Positions 44,016 to 52,738 are shown, numbered from the stretch's first letter. The stretch is 64,000 nucleotides of DNA from Pseudomonadota bacterium (GCA_023451375.1 JAEXZS010000015.1:10554-74553); one strand, 5' to 3'. Numbers and translations: made by a program. Notes: generated by a model from the letters alone, not told the origin.

Positions 44016-45269
44016 TCATACCCTGAAGGCGTGGGCCACCGACCTGTGCGCCGCTGCGATCTCGACCAGTGACGCCCGACTTACGCCGTTTGTGTCGGCG
44101 AAGCGCGGCCAGTCCGCTACGGCCGCGCGGACCTCATCGATGATCGCGTCGATCAGGCGGTCCGGCAGGCTGTGGCCGTGTCCCAGAGCGCGGACGTGCT
44201 CGCGAGTGGGGTTCTTCCCTTCGCCCTGGACGTCGAGATAGTGCTCTCCGCCGGGACCGGTCGAATAGGTCAGGTCATAGGCGGGGGCGAGACGCCACTG
44301 GCCGGTCGCATCCATCAGGTAGCTGTGCTGCCTCGTGTGGTCGTCACGATTGCTGGCGAGCAAATTGAAGACCATGCGCCGGAAGGCGGCGTGGAGGTCG
44401 TCAGCGTGGCGGGTGATTGCCCGCGTCGCGCGCAAGAAGAGGTCATAGCTTGCAGGCGTCCGCCACGGCGCCTCGACGGCGCCGCTTAGGGAGACCATGT
44501 GCAAGCGCCGGCCAGGCTCTGGCCGATCGAAGCGGCGGGTGGCGAAATAGCCTGGACCGACGTTGGACGGCAGCAAACGATAGGGGGCGATGTCCAAGCC
44601 GGCGGCCTTGGCCATGGCCGCGTAAGCCGCCTCGATGGGGCCGATGTCCGGCGGATCATTGATCGCGGCGAACTTGACGATCCAGGCCTCTTGGCCGGCG
44701 GCGGTCTCGCCTTCGGAGACCGAGACCCGCCCATCGGCGTCGAACCCGACGTGGATCTTGGGCCTAGCGCCGCCCGAGCCTCCAGCCAGGGCGGCCAAGG
44801 TGTCAGCAAACTCGCCCTCATGGCCGGCCAGGATCTCGGTCGAGGCGAAGGCCAAGGCGTCAAGATCGAGGCTCTCCACCTCCGGCGGCGGCGCGGTCGC
44901 CGGCCTGTAGGTGAGGGCGCCCCGACCGTGGTCGCCCACTAAGGCCAGCCGATCCAAAGGGCTCAACGTCTCGATGGCGACGCCGAGCTTGCCTAGGCGC
45001 CGCCGCATGACCAGGAAGCCCCACCCCTCGGGCAGGCTGTCTGACAGAAAGCCGTGCAGACCTTCAAACTCGCGGCTGCGGGCGGAATGAAGGCCAGCTT
45101 CCGGCGGGTAGAGCAGAGCGGAGACGGGGAGCGGCGCCGCGATCAGCTCCGGCGACCATTCCAGCTGCGCCAAGCCTCCGGCCATGGCCAGGCGGCCGAC
45201 GGGCAAGCGGGGCTGGTCCTCGCCAAAGGTCAGGCTGGCGGCCAGCGGGGTTCCGGGCGCAAGCTTCAT
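44016..45269 (-). CDS. hipA: HipA-family Ser/Thr kinase toxin-like protein
   Basis: 417 residues. The N-terminal HipA subdomain (about 15-110) contains GLHGFLSDSLPEGWG. The kinase core has GGSGGARPKIHVGFD in the ATP-loop region, FNLLASNRDDHTRQHSYLMD (catalytic loop with the NRDDH motif) and LAPAYDLTYS (metal-binding DLT). HipA kinases inactivate a tRNA synthetase or other targets by phosphorylation, halting growth. The ATG at 45269 overlaps the stop of the upstream hipB (ATGA), which fixes the start. As in type II pairs the antitoxin gene comes first. The target is not predictable here. Confidence 0.85.
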   Translation of the reverse strand: MKLAPGTPLAASLTFGEDQPRLPVGRLAMAGGLAQLEWSPELIAAPLPVSALLYPPEAGLHSARSREFEGLHGFLSDSLPEGWGFLVMRRRLGKLGVAIETLSPLDRLALVGDHGRGALTYRPATAPPPEVESLDLDALAFASTEILAGHEGEFADTLAALAGGSGGARPKIHVGFDADGRVSVSEGETAAGQEAWIVKFAAINDPPDIGPIEAAYAAMAKAAGLDIAPYRLLPSNVGPGYFATRRFDRPEPGRRLHMVSLSGAVEAPWRTPASYDLFLRATRAITRHADDLHAAFRRMVFNLLASNRDDHTRQHSYLMDATGQWRLAPAYDLTYSTGPGGEHYLDVQGEGKNPTREHVRALGHGHSLPDRLIDAIIDEVRAAVADWPRFADTNGVSRASLVEIAAAHRSVAHAFRV

Positions 45270-45601
45270 GGGGGCCACGCCTTAGCAGGTCGTGACCGGG
45301 GTGCTCGCACACGAGCCCGTCGCGGAGAGGCGCTGGCGGTTTGCTGGGCAAGGAGCGCATCGAGGCTGGTTGCCGCGGGGAGGGGAAACAGGGCGCCCAC
45401 CGCGTCTTCGCAGCGCAGGGCGACAGCGGCCTTGACCATGTCCTCCAGCGACGCTCGACCTTCTGTCTCCAGACGCCGCCAGGTGCGGTAGGCGACCCCA
45501 GCCCTCTGAGCGGCCTCCCGCTGGGGCCAGCCCAAGGCCACGCGACGCGCTTTTATACGTCCAGCGAGGTCTCGCAAAAGTTCAGCGGGCGTCTCTAGCA
45601 C
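45266..45601 (-). CDS. hipB: HipB-like antitoxin, XRE-family helix-turn-helix
   Basis: About 111 residues. The helix-turn-helix is LAGRIKARRVALGWPQREAAQRAGVAYRTW, seen as RIKARRVALGWPQREAAQ plus GVAYRTWRRLETEGR. The tail is Ala/Pro/Arg-rich and ends in an ATGA overlap with hipA. HipB-type proteins neutralise the kinase and repress the operon. The start is uncertain: I take the GTG at 45601 (MLETPAELLRDL), the normal beginning of the family; a TTG at 45649 would add 16 residues with no family resemblance. Confidence 0.8.
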   Translation of the reverse strand: MLETPAELLRDLAGRIKARRVALGWPQREAAQRAGVAYRTWRRLETEGRASLEDMVKAAVALRCEDAVGALFPLPAATSLDALLAQQTASASPRRARVRAPRSRPAKAWPP

Positions 45602-45998
45602 TGTCCGTATATGGCCGTTTTCCAGTGCCGTAGCAACATAATTGTCCAAATGAGGCCGCTTGGGGTGAGGCGCTTCCGGGAGCCTCAGAATTCGGGCGGT
45701 GTCGCAGGCCGACCTCTACGATGACAAGATCGTGGCTGCGTCAGATCGCAAACACCCGCCCGACCCAGACGATGCGAAGGCGCCTCGTTGAGAACGATGG
45801 GGGCGGCGACGACCTTCGGTGCGCTTTCATGCCGAGTGGCTCGCGGTCAAACGCGGCGAGCCGCCTTGGAAGATCAACAGCCCGTCAGCGTCTCCTTTGT
45901 CGTATCCATCCGTTGCGGATCGACGGTCAGGCGACGAAGTCAGCCGTAGACTCAACTCCCGCCCTAGCGGCCGCAACGGCTTGGAGGTCTGGCTAACG
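45602..45998. other. Upstream region of hipBA and right edge of the accessory patch
   Basis: 397 bp with no supported gene. The first 60 bp presumably hold the hipBA promoter; TTGGACAATTAT on the minus strand is a possible part of it. A 6-bp inverted repeat TGAGGC/GCCTCA lies at 45666-45687 without a T-run. Two short overlapping plus-strand frames (45721-45996, 45819-46010) show no family resemblance and look like chance or decayed sequence. The galM stop lies just beyond. Confidence 0.35.
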
Positions 45999-46865
45999 TC
46001 AGTTCCCTGAGGCGAATTCGCCGCCGATCGTCATCGACAGCGACAGGGTCTCGCCCGGCTGCAGGATGGCCAGGCCCGACGCCTCGTCGGCGCGGGCGTT
46101 CAGCGCATCGGGGCGATGGCTGACCGGTTCGATGCAGATGAAATCGGCAGCCTGCGGCGCATAGACGTGGACGCGGCTCACGCCCGGCGCCGACAGCATC
46201 GCGACGCCGTCCGGCGACGTCAGCCGCGCCTCTCCGGTCCAGCCCTCATAGGCGTTGTCGACGAAGGGGGCATTGGCGACGAGGGGACCGCCGCTCCAGT
46301 CGAACAGCGCCTGAGCTCCCGCCAGCTCGCGCGGGATCAGGGTGTCGTCGGACAGCCAGACCTGGGGCGCGGCGATCATCAGGCGGGCGTCGGCGGGGCG
46401 GTGGAAATAGGGATGCAGGCCGACCCCCGCCGGGGCGGCGCGCACGTCGCGGTTGGTCAGGGCCAGGTCGACGCGGAGCCCCTGATCGGACAGGGCGAAG
46501 CGCTGCTCGGCTGCGAACGCCCAGGGCCAGCTCGGACCGGCCGGCTGCTCGAAGGTAAGGACGGCGGCGTCGGCCTCTGCCCGCTTGACGGACCATGGCG
46601 CCAGCCAGCCGAGACCATGGAGCGCGTGCGGCTCGAAGCCGGGCGTGGCGCCGACGTCGAACGCCTGACCTTCGAAACGAAAGCGACCGTGATCGATGCG
46701 GTTGGCGTAGGGGACCAGCGGGAAACAGGCGGCCTGCAGCGGATCGGTCGCTCCCGGGGGCGTCGGCCGCAAAATCGGCCGGTCGCCCAGGAACAGGCTC
46801 AGGATCGAGCCGCCCAGCGCAGGGTCGATCTCGGCGCGCCAGTCGCCGGCGGCGAGGACGATCAC
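45999..46865 (-). CDS. galM: Aldose 1-epimerase (mutarotase)
   Basis: 288 residues. Interconverts alpha and beta anomers of sugars. The family features are FPLVPYANRIDHGRFRFEG, HALHGLGWLAPW (substrate His), GVGLHPYFHRP (catalytic-type His) and FICIEPVSHRPDALN (catalytic-type Glu). GTG start at 46865 overlapping the xylC stop by 4 bp; the frame open upstream lies inside xylC. As last gene of the xylA - xylC - galM operon it probably supplies the beta-pyranose of xylose preferred by xylose dehydrogenase. It has no signal peptide, so it acts in the cytoplasm. Confidence 0.9.
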   Translation of the reverse strand: MIVLAAGDWRAEIDPALGGSILSLFLGDRPILRPTPPGATDPLQAACFPLVPYANRIDHGRFRFEGQAFDVGATPGFEPHALHGLGWLAPWSVKRAEADAAVLTFEQPAGPSWPWAFAAEQRFALSDQGLRVDLALTNRDVRAAPAGVGLHPYFHRPADARLMIAAPQVWLSDDTLIPRELAGAQALFDWSGGPLVANAPFVDNAYEGWTGEARLTSPDGVAMLSAPGVSRVHVYAPQAADFICIEPVSHRPDALNARADEASGLAILQPGETLSLSMTIGGEFASGN

Positions 46866-47722
46866 AGCCGGATCAGGTTCTGCGGCAGGCCGGGCGTCTC
46901 GACCCGAACGCGGTACAGGCCGCCCAGTGTCGGCTGGTCGCCGCGCTTGTCGGAATTGCCCAGCCACGCCGTGGTGCAATAGAGGTCGCGCAGGTCGTCG
47001 CCGCCGAAGGCCGCCTTGGTCACCGTCTGGACCGGCAGGCGGATCGTACCGACCCGCTCGCCTTCGGGGGAAAACCGCGCCACGCCCCAGCCGTTGAACA
47101 GCCCCACATGCAGCACGCCGTCGGCGTCCATGCTGGGGCCGTCGGCGAAGCCGTCCTCGGTCACGGCGAACACCCGCCGGTTCGACAGCACGCCGTCGGC
47201 GTGGTCGAAGGCCAGCACCGTCTTGGCCAGGGTGTCGTGGTGATAGAGGGTCCGCCCGTCAGGGCTGAGGCACGGACCGTTGGTGACGCCATAGCCGTCG
47301 TCGTGGCGGGTCAGTTCGCCGTCGGCCCAGCGATAGAGGGCGCCGGTCTTGACCGCCTCCTGGTCGTCCATGGAACCAAACCACAGCGACCCGTCCGGCG
47401 CGACGAAACCGTCGTTCAGACGGTTCTGCGGCCGGTCCGGCTCGACCGGCAGGATCAAGGTGAAGACGCCGGTCCCGGGATCGAACCGGTGCAAGCCGCC
47501 GCGCACGCCGCAAATCAGCGATCCGTCCTGGGCGGGCAGGGCGAAGCCGATCTGGTCCGGCGCGTCCCACGACCTCTTCTCGCCGGTCGCGGGGGTGTAG
47601 CGATGCAGCCGTCGACCCTTGATGTCGACGAACCACACCGCCTTGCGCGCGGCGTCCCAGACCGGGCCTTCGCCCAGCTCCGCCTGGACGTCCCAGACCA
47701 GTTCGGCCTCGCTCATGCTCAT
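46862..47722 (-). CDS. xylC: Xylono-1,4-lactonase, SMP-30/gluconolactonase family
   Basis: 286 residues of the six-bladed SMP-30 propeller family, hydrolysing xylonolactone to xylonate. Metal-site residues are in LGEGPVWDAA (Glu near 17), RLNDGFVAPDGSLWFGSM (Asn) and FADGPSMDADG (Asp). The overall text, with APDQIGFALPA, TNGPCLSPDGRTLYHHDTLAKT and FSPEG, parallels Caulobacter XylC. ATG at 47722 in an ATGA overlap with xylA; ATG two codons later is possible. The Weimberg context makes xylonolactone the natural substrate over gluconolactone. Confidence 0.93.
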   Translation of the reverse strand: MSMSEAELVWDVQAELGEGPVWDAARKAVWFVDIKGRRLHRYTPATGEKRSWDAPDQIGFALPAQDGSLICGVRGGLHRFDPGTGVFTLILPVEPDRPQNRLNDGFVAPDGSLWFGSMDDQEAVKTGALYRWADGELTRHDDGYGVTNGPCLSPDGRTLYHHDTLAKTVLAFDHADGVLSNRRVFAVTEDGFADGPSMDADGVLHVGLFNGWGVARFSPEGERVGTIRLPVQTVTKAAFGGDDLRDLYCTTAWLGNSDKRGDQPTLGGLYRVRVETPGLPQNLIRL

Positions 47723-49161
47723 CCCGCGGAGTAGCTGGTCTTGATCTGGGTGTAGAACTCCGCCGCCGCGAAGCCCTGCTCACGCGCGCCGTAGCTGGAC
47801 TTCTTCGAGCCGCCGAAGGGCACATGGTAGTCGACGCCGGCGGTCGGCAGGTTGACCATGGTCATGCCCGCCTTGGCGCGGCGCTGGAAGTCGCGCGCAT
47901 GCTTCAGCGACGAGGTGACGATGCCGGCGGACAGGCCGAACTCCACGCCGTTGGCGACGGCCAGCGCCTCTTCGTAGGACTTGACCCGAATGGTCGAGGC
48001 GACAGGGCCAAACACCTCCTCGGTGTTGATGCGCATGTCCGGCACGGTGTCGGCGATCAGGGTCGGCTGGACATACCAGCCGGGCTTGTCCAGCGTCAGC
48101 CGCTCGCCGCCGGTCACCACGCGACCGCCGCTTTCCTTGGCGATGTCGATGTACTTGTAGGAGGTGTCGCGCTGAGCCTCGGTCACCGCCGGGCCCATCT
48201 GGGTGTTGGGATCCAGCGCATCGCCGACGCGGAGCGCCGCGACCTTCTCGGCCAGGGCGGCGACGAACCTGTCGTGAATGCCGTCCTGCACGATCAGGCG
48301 GCTGGACGCCGTGCAGCGCTGGCCGGTGGCGAAGAAGGAGCCGTCCAGCGCGATGTTCACCGCCCGGTCCAGGTCCGCGTCGTCCAGAACGATCAGCGGG
48401 TTCTTGCCGCCCATCTCCAGCTGCACACGGGCCTGGCGCTTCACCGCGCCTTCGGCCACGCCCGCGCCCACGCCCTGCGAGCCGGTGAAGCTGATGCCGG
48501 AAACGCCCTCATGGGCGACGATGGCGCGGCCGACGTCGCCGTCGCCGATGATCATGTTGACCACGCCCTTGGGCAGGCCGGCCTCGTGCAGCACGGCGAC
48601 CAGAGCCTCGGCCGTGGCCGGGGTCGGGCCGGCCGGCTTGATCACCACCGTATTGCCGAAGGCGATGGCCGGGGCGATCTTCCAGGCCGGGATAGCGATG
48701 GGGAAGTTCCACGGCGTGATCAGGCCGAAAACCCCGACGGCCTGGCGATAGGTCTGCACCTCCACGCCCGGGCGGGTGGAGGCCAGGTTCTGGCCGTGCA
48801 GGCGCAGGGCTTCGCCGGCGAAATACTTCAGGATGCGCGCGGCGCGCACGGTCTCGCCGATGCCTTCGGGCACGGTCTTGCCCTCTTCGCGCGACAGCAG
48901 GCGGCCGATCTGTTCGCGCCGCTCCATGATCAGCGACCCGGCCTTGTCCAGAACGTCGAAACGGACTTCGGGCGAGGCCTCGGACCAACCCTCGAAGGCG
49001 TCGGTCGCGGCGGCGACGGCCTGGTCGACCTCGGCGGCGCCGCCCTTCGGCGTGCGGGCCACGATGTCGCGCGTGTCCGACGGGTTGTGGCTCTCGCCGG
49101 GACGGTCGCCGGCCACCTTCTCGCCGCCGATCCAGTGGGAGAGTTCAAGCGTGTCGGTCAT
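47719..49161 (-). CDS. xylA: 2-oxoglutarate semialdehyde dehydrogenase (Weimberg pathway)
   Basis: The last step of the Weimberg pathway: 2,5-dioxopentanoate to 2-oxoglutarate with NAD(P)+. 480 residues of the aldehyde dehydrogenase superfamily: TPWNFPIAIPAWKIAPA, FTGSQGVG, Glu249 in QLEMGGKNP and nucleophile Cys283 in GQRCTASSR. Symbol xylA is used in the Caulobacter sense; it is not xylose isomerase. ATG with AAAGGA eight bases upstream. A strong hairpin and an ACTCAGAC-type motif lie upstream, suggesting its own promoter within the xyl gene series. Confidence 0.92.
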   Translation of the reverse strand: MTDTLELSHWIGGEKVAGDRPGESHNPSDTRDIVARTPKGGAAEVDQAVAAATDAFEGWSEASPEVRFDVLDKAGSLIMERREQIGRLLSREEGKTVPEGIGETVRAARILKYFAGEALRLHGQNLASTRPGVEVQTYRQAVGVFGLITPWNFPIAIPAWKIAPAIAFGNTVVIKPAGPTPATAEALVAVLHEAGLPKGVVNMIIGDGDVGRAIVAHEGVSGISFTGSQGVGAGVAEGAVKRQARVQLEMGGKNPLIVLDDADLDRAVNIALDGSFFATGQRCTASSRLIVQDGIHDRFVAALAEKVAALRVGDALDPNTQMGPAVTEAQRDTSYKYIDIAKESGGRVVTGGERLTLDKPGWYVQPTLIADTVPDMRINTEEVFGPVASTIRVKSYEEALAVANGVEFGLSAGIVTSSLKHARDFQRRAKAGMTMVNLPTAGVDYHVPFGGSKKSSYGAREQGFAAAEFYTQIKTSYSAG

Positions 49162-49183
49162 GGCGCGTCCTTTCGGTGTGGAA

Positions 49184-49209
49184 ACGGGCGGCGAGGGAGC
49201 GCCGCCCGT
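49184..49209 (-). other. Hairpin in the gap between the xylose porter and xylA
   Basis: Perfect 9-bp stem ACGGGCGGC (49184-49192) / GCCGCCCGT (49201-49209) with an 8-base loop. In the transcribed (minus) direction it is followed by TTTCC only, so it is at most a weak terminator. It may end read-through from the porter gene or protect the start of the xylA message, which begins 23 bp downstream. Confidence 0.6.
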
Positions 49210-49214
49210 CAGGG

Positions 49215-49229
49215 ATAACTCAGACTATT
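49215..49229 (+). promoter_or_regulatory. ACTCAGAC-type regulatory motif upstream of xylA
   Basis: ATAACTCAGACTATT, 54-68 bp upstream of the xylA ATG and just after the porter stop codon. The flanking GATA and TATC make a wider imperfect inverted repeat. Confidence 0.5.
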
Positions 49230-49237
49230 ATCTAGGG

Positions 49238-50668
49238 TCAGCCGGTCATTTCTTCCAGTTCCTTGCCCTTGGTCTCCTTGATGAAGGAGCGGACCAGGAA
49301 GATGCTGACCACGGCGGCGACCGTGTAGAGGGCGTAGGTGCCGGCCAGGCCCAGGCCGTCGGCCATGGCCGGGAAGCTCTGCACCACCAGATAGTTGGCG
49401 CCCCACTGGGCCAGCCCCGCCACCGCCAGCGCCGAACCGCGCATCTGGTTGGGGAACATCTCGCCCAGCATGACCCACATCACCGGACCCCAGCTGAAGT
49501 TAAAGAAGATGACGTAGAGATTGGCGGCGACCAGGGCGACCATGCCGGCGCTGGGGCTCAACATCAGGTTGCCCGCCGCGTCGGCGCCGGCGCCGCTGAA
49601 GGCCCAGGCCATGGCGCCCAGCGTCACCGCCATGCCGACCGAGCCGATCAGCAGCAGCGGCTTGCGGCCCACCTTGTCGATCACCGCCAGCGCGGCCAGC
49701 ACCGCCGCGATCGAGACGGCCCCCGAAAGGATGTTCCGCTCCAGGGCCGCGGCCTCGGACACGCCCGCCAGGCGCCATAGGGTCTCGCCGTAGTAGAAGA
49801 TGATGTTGATGCCGACGAACTGCTGGAAGGTCGCCAGCATGATGCCGGCCCAGACGATGGGTCGGAACACCGTGCCCTTGGCGGTCACGTCGGCGAAGCT
49901 GGGGCGGTGATCCTTGGAGAAGCTGGCGCGTATCTCGCCGAGCTTGCGTTCGGCCGTCTCGGCCCCGAACAGCTTGGCCAGCACCGAGCGGGCGGCGTCC
50001 TCGCGACCCCGGCTGACGAGATAGCGCGGGCTTTCCGGGATGAAGAACAGAGCGACGAGGAAGACCACCGCCGGGGCGGCCTGGGCCAGGTACATCCAGC
50101 GCCACGCCTCGGCGCCGGCGATCTCGCCCAGCGAGTTGCCGGCCTGCCGGGCCAGGAAGTAGTTGACCACGAAGGCGGCGGTCAGGCCGGTGATGATCAT
50201 CACCTGCTGCACCGTGCTCATCCGGCCGCGAATCCGGGCCGGCGCAACTTCGGAGATGTACAGCGGCGACATGACGCTGGCCGCGCCCACGGCCATGCCG
50301 CCGGCGAACCGGGCGGCGACGAACAGGGCGTGCACATCGGTCAGGCCCTGGATCAGGGCGCCGACGACGAACAGGATCGCCGCCAGGATCATGACCGTGC
50401 GGCGGCCGATCGCATCGGCCAGACGACCCGCGAAGAAGGCGCCGACGGCGCAGCCGATCAGCAGCGATCCGACCGTGAAGCCCAGGCCGGTCGAGTCCAG
50501 GTCGAAGGCCTCGGTCAGGCCCTGCTGCGTGCCGTTCACCGCGCCGCTGTCATAGCCGAACAGCAGGCCGCCGATCGTCGCCACCGCGACGATGGCGGCG
50601 ATGAAGCCCATGTTGACGCGGTCATTGCCCGCGATGTCGGGGCCGGAGCCCCCCGTCGTTCCCGCCAT
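49238..50668 (-). CDS. xylE: MFS sugar:proton symporter (XylE/GalP-like), xylose porter
   Basis: 476 residues, about 12 hydrophobic segments. Sugar-porter signatures: GGLLFGYDSGAVNGTQQGL at the first helix, GRLADAIGRRTVMILAA (loop 2-3), SPLYISEVAPARIRGRMST, FIPESPRYLVSRGR, FQQFVGINIIFYYG and SWGPVMWVMLGEMFPNQMRG. The start is ATG at 50668, with GGGAGGG eight bases upstream. It sits between xylB and xylA in the xylose gene series, so D-xylose is the likely substrate; glucose or galactose transport cannot be excluded from sequence. Confidence 0.9.
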   Translation of the reverse strand: MAGTTGGSGPDIAGNDRVNMGFIAAIVAVATIGGLLFGYDSGAVNGTQQGLTEAFDLDSTGLGFTVGSLLIGCAVGAFFAGRLADAIGRRTVMILAAILFVVGALIQGLTDVHALFVAARFAGGMAVGAASVMSPLYISEVAPARIRGRMSTVQQVMIITGLTAAFVVNYFLARQAGNSLGEIAGAEAWRWMYLAQAAPAVVFLVALFFIPESPRYLVSRGREDAARSVLAKLFGAETAERKLGEIRASFSKDHRPSFADVTAKGTVFRPIVWAGIMLATFQQFVGINIIFYYGETLWRLAGVSEAAALERNILSGAVSIAAVLAALAVIDKVGRKPLLLIGSVGMAVTLGAMAWAFSGAGADAAGNLMLSPSAGMVALVAANLYVIFFNFSWGPVMWVMLGEMFPNQMRGSALAVAGLAQWGANYLVVQSFPAMADGLGLAGTYALYTVAAVVSIFLVRSFIKETKGKELEEMTG

Positions 50669-50721
50669 TGCTGATACCCTCCCGAAGCCCGTCTGACGCG
50701 GGCGTGAAAACCTAGGAAACC

Positions 50722-51480
50722 CTATCGCCAGCCGGCGTCCACGAAATATTCGTGGCCTGTAATCAAACGTGCGTCGTCCGAGGCCAGGAACAGGCCAAGC
50801 GCCGCGACGTCGGCGGGCTGCAGCCGGCCCTTCAGGCACTGGGCGGCGACGATCTCGGCCTCGCCCTCGGGCGTGTACCATTTCATCTGGCGCGGGGTCT
50901 GGACGTTGCCCGGCACGATACAGACGACGCGGACGCCGTCGACGCCGAGCTCGCGCGCCAGGGCGCGGGTCATGCCCTCGATGCCGGCCTTGGCCGTCTC
51001 GTAGAGCGACAGGTCCGGCAGCCCCAGATGCCAGCTGATGGAGCCCAGGTTGATGATCACGCCCGACCCCCGCGCACGCATCTTCGGCGCGACGGCCTGG
51101 GCGGCGAAGTAGAGGTGGCGCAGGTTCACCGCGACCCGGTCGTCCCAATAGGCGGGCGTGACCTCCGCCAGGCCGTGACGGTCGTCGTTGGCGGCGTTGT
51201 TGATCAGCACGTCCACGTCGCCGTGCTCGGCCGCGATCTCGGCGAAACAGGCCTGAAGCGCGGCGATGTCGGTCAGGTCGCAGCGCTTGAACACCGGCGC
51301 CGGCGTCAGGCCGGACAGCGAAGCGGCCAGGGCCTGCGAATCCTCGACGGCGACATCCAGGAAGACAACCCGCGCGCCTTGACGGGCGAAGCCTTCGGTG
51401 AAGCCCGCGCCGATGCCGGAGCCGCCTCCCGTCACGACGACCAGCTTGTCCTTGAGGGAGGGGTAGACGGCGGCGCTCAA
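50722..51480 (-). CDS. xylB: D-xylose 1-dehydrogenase, SDR family
   Basis: Oxidises D-xylose to xylonolactone with NAD+, the first Weimberg step. 252 residues: VVVTGGGSGIGAGFTEGFARQ at the N-terminus, DVDVLINNAANDDRH, INLGSISWHLG, and the YETAK catalytic Tyr/Lys. The C-terminal GNVQTPRQMKWYTPEGE and TGHEYFVDAGWR read almost as in the Caulobacter xylose dehydrogenase. The TTG at 51480 overlaps the xylX stop (TTGA) with AGGAG eight bases upstream and gives the expected MSAAVYPSLKDK start. The symbol follows Caulobacter usage, not xylulokinase. Confidence 0.95.
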   Translation of the reverse strand: MSAAVYPSLKDKLVVVTGGGSGIGAGFTEGFARQGARVVFLDVAVEDSQALAASLSGLTPAPVFKRCDLTDIAALQACFAEIAAEHGDVDVLINNAANDDRHGLAEVTPAYWDDRVAVNLRHLYFAAQAVAPKMRARGSGVIINLGSISWHLGLPDLSLYETAKAGIEGMTRALARELGVDGVRVVCIVPGNVQTPRQMKWYTPEGEAEIVAAQCLKGRLQPADVAALGLFLASDDARLITGHEYFVDAGWR

Positions 51481-52637
51481 TACGGTCGCTCCTGCAAGAG
51501 GCCGCGACCGGCCAGATTGTACATGAGATCCGCCAGACCGACGGTCCACGGCGGGGCCTTGTCGGTGGTGGTCACTCGGTTGCGCAAGGTTCCCAGACGC
51601 TCTGACGAGACGGTGACCAGGTCGCCCGGCTTATGGGTGAAGCCCTGGCCCGGGGCGTCGCGATCCTTGATCGGCGCGAACATGGTGCCGAGGTACAGGA
51701 TGAAGCCGTCCGGATACTGATGGTTCTCGTTCAGCGTCTGGCCGATCAGGTCCAGCGGATCGCGACTGATCAGCCGCATGGAGGACGAGCCCTCCAGTAC
51801 GAAACCGTCGTCGCCCCGCACCTCCAGCGACACCGTCGCGTCGCGCACGTCATCCATGCCGAAACCGTCGTCGAAAAGCCGAACGAAGGGTCCCAGCGCC
51901 GCCGAGGCGTTGTTGTCCTTGGCCTTGCCCAGCAGCAGGGCCGAGCGGCCCTCGATGTCGCGCAGATTTACGTCGTTGCCGAGCGTCGCGCCGACCGGGC
52001 GGCCTTCCCGATCGCACAGGATGGCGACCTCGGGCTCGGGATTGTTCCAGGCGCTGTCCGGCCGCACTCCTACCAGGTCGCCCCAACCGACCGACGCCAG
52101 GACCGGCGCCTTGGTGAAGATCTCGGCGTCCTTGCCGATGGCCACTTCCAGATACTGCGACCACAGGCCGTCGGCGATCAGGGCGTCCTTCAGGGCGAAC
52201 GCCTGGTCGGATCCCGGCTTCACCGCCGAAAGGTCGGCGCCGACGCGGTCGGCCAGGGCCTCGCGGATGGCCAGCGCCTTGTCGGCGTCGCCGCGCGCCC
52301 GCTCCTCGATGACCCGCTCCACGGCCGAGACCGCGAAGGTCACGCCCGAGGCCTTGATGCACTGAAGATCGACCGGCGACAGCAGGCGCGGCGACGCCTC
52401 CGCATCGTCCCACGCGGGGGGCAGGTCCAGCGCTTCCAGGTCGCCGAGGTCCCTCCCCGGCGCCGTGTGCAGATCGGGGCGCGCGGCGGCCTGGGCCGTG
52501 GTCGGCGCCCAGGCGGAGATGTCGTGAATCCGGCCCTGTCGGACCAGAACCGGCGTCGGCCCTTCGGCCAGCCGCAGACGGCCGAGGAAAAGCCCCTCGC
52601 GCCAGTCGGCGGGCAGATCTTGGATAAGCGTCGTCAT
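51477..52637 (-). CDS. xylX: 2-keto-3-deoxyxylonate dehydratase, FAH family
   Basis: Converts 2-keto-3-deoxyxylonate to 2,5-dioxopentanoate in the Weimberg pathway. 386 residues of the fumarylacetoacetate-hydrolase fold: LLSPVDLQCIKASGVTFAVS, SQYLEVAIGKDAEIFTKAP, WNNPEPEVAILC (metal-binding Glu pair), LGNDVNLRDIEGRSALLLGKAK and DGFILYLGTMFAPIKDRD. This closely parallels Caulobacter XylX. The ATG at 52637 (MTTLIQDLPADWR) is preceded by a G-run; the frame open upstream would cross the LacI-type operator at 52676 and is not used. It heads xylX - xylB - porter. Confidence 0.94.
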   Translation of the reverse strand: MTTLIQDLPADWREGLFLGRLRLAEGPTPVLVRQGRIHDISAWAPTTAQAAARPDLHTAPGRDLGDLEALDLPPAWDDAEASPRLLSPVDLQCIKASGVTFAVSAVERVIEERARGDADKALAIREALADRVGADLSAVKPGSDQAFALKDALIADGLWSQYLEVAIGKDAEIFTKAPVLASVGWGDLVGVRPDSAWNNPEPEVAILCDREGRPVGATLGNDVNLRDIEGRSALLLGKAKDNNASAALGPFVRLFDDGFGMDDVRDATVSLEVRGDDGFVLEGSSSMRLISRDPLDLIGQTLNENHQYPDGFILYLGTMFAPIKDRDAPGQGFTHKPGDLVTVSSERLGTLRNRVTTTDKAPPWTVGLADLMYNLAGRGLLQERPY

Positions 52638-52664
52638 TCCCCCCGCCGACTTCGTCAATGCAAA

Positions 52665-52679
52665 GTGGTTCTGAGTGTT
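52665..52679 (-). promoter_or_regulatory. Weaker ACTCAGAC-type motif upstream of xylX
   Basis: On the minus strand this reads AACACTCAGAACCAC, matching seven of eight core positions. It is 28-42 bp upstream of the xylX ATG, the same range as the stronger sites, and overlaps the LacI-type palindrome by 4 bp. Confidence 0.3.
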
Positions 52680-52689
52680 AGCGCTATCA
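52676..52689. promoter_or_regulatory. LacI-type operator upstream of xylX
   Basis: TGTTAGCGCTATCA, 39-52 bp upstream of the xylX ATG in the 101-bp gap after the GH10 stop. A near-perfect palindrome centred on GC; positions match the four other sites in the region. Confidence 0.7.
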
Positions 52690-52738
52690 TCATCGCCCGG
52701 CGAGCGACCGTCAAGGGCCTGACGCTCAGGCTTGACGT

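Noticed and set aside
50691..50700. CGTCTGACG palindrome upstream of the xylose porter as a further ACTCAGAC-type site
   Set aside because: It shares only GTCTGA with the motif, lacks the flanking A/T pattern, and lies in a small hairpin; too weak to list.
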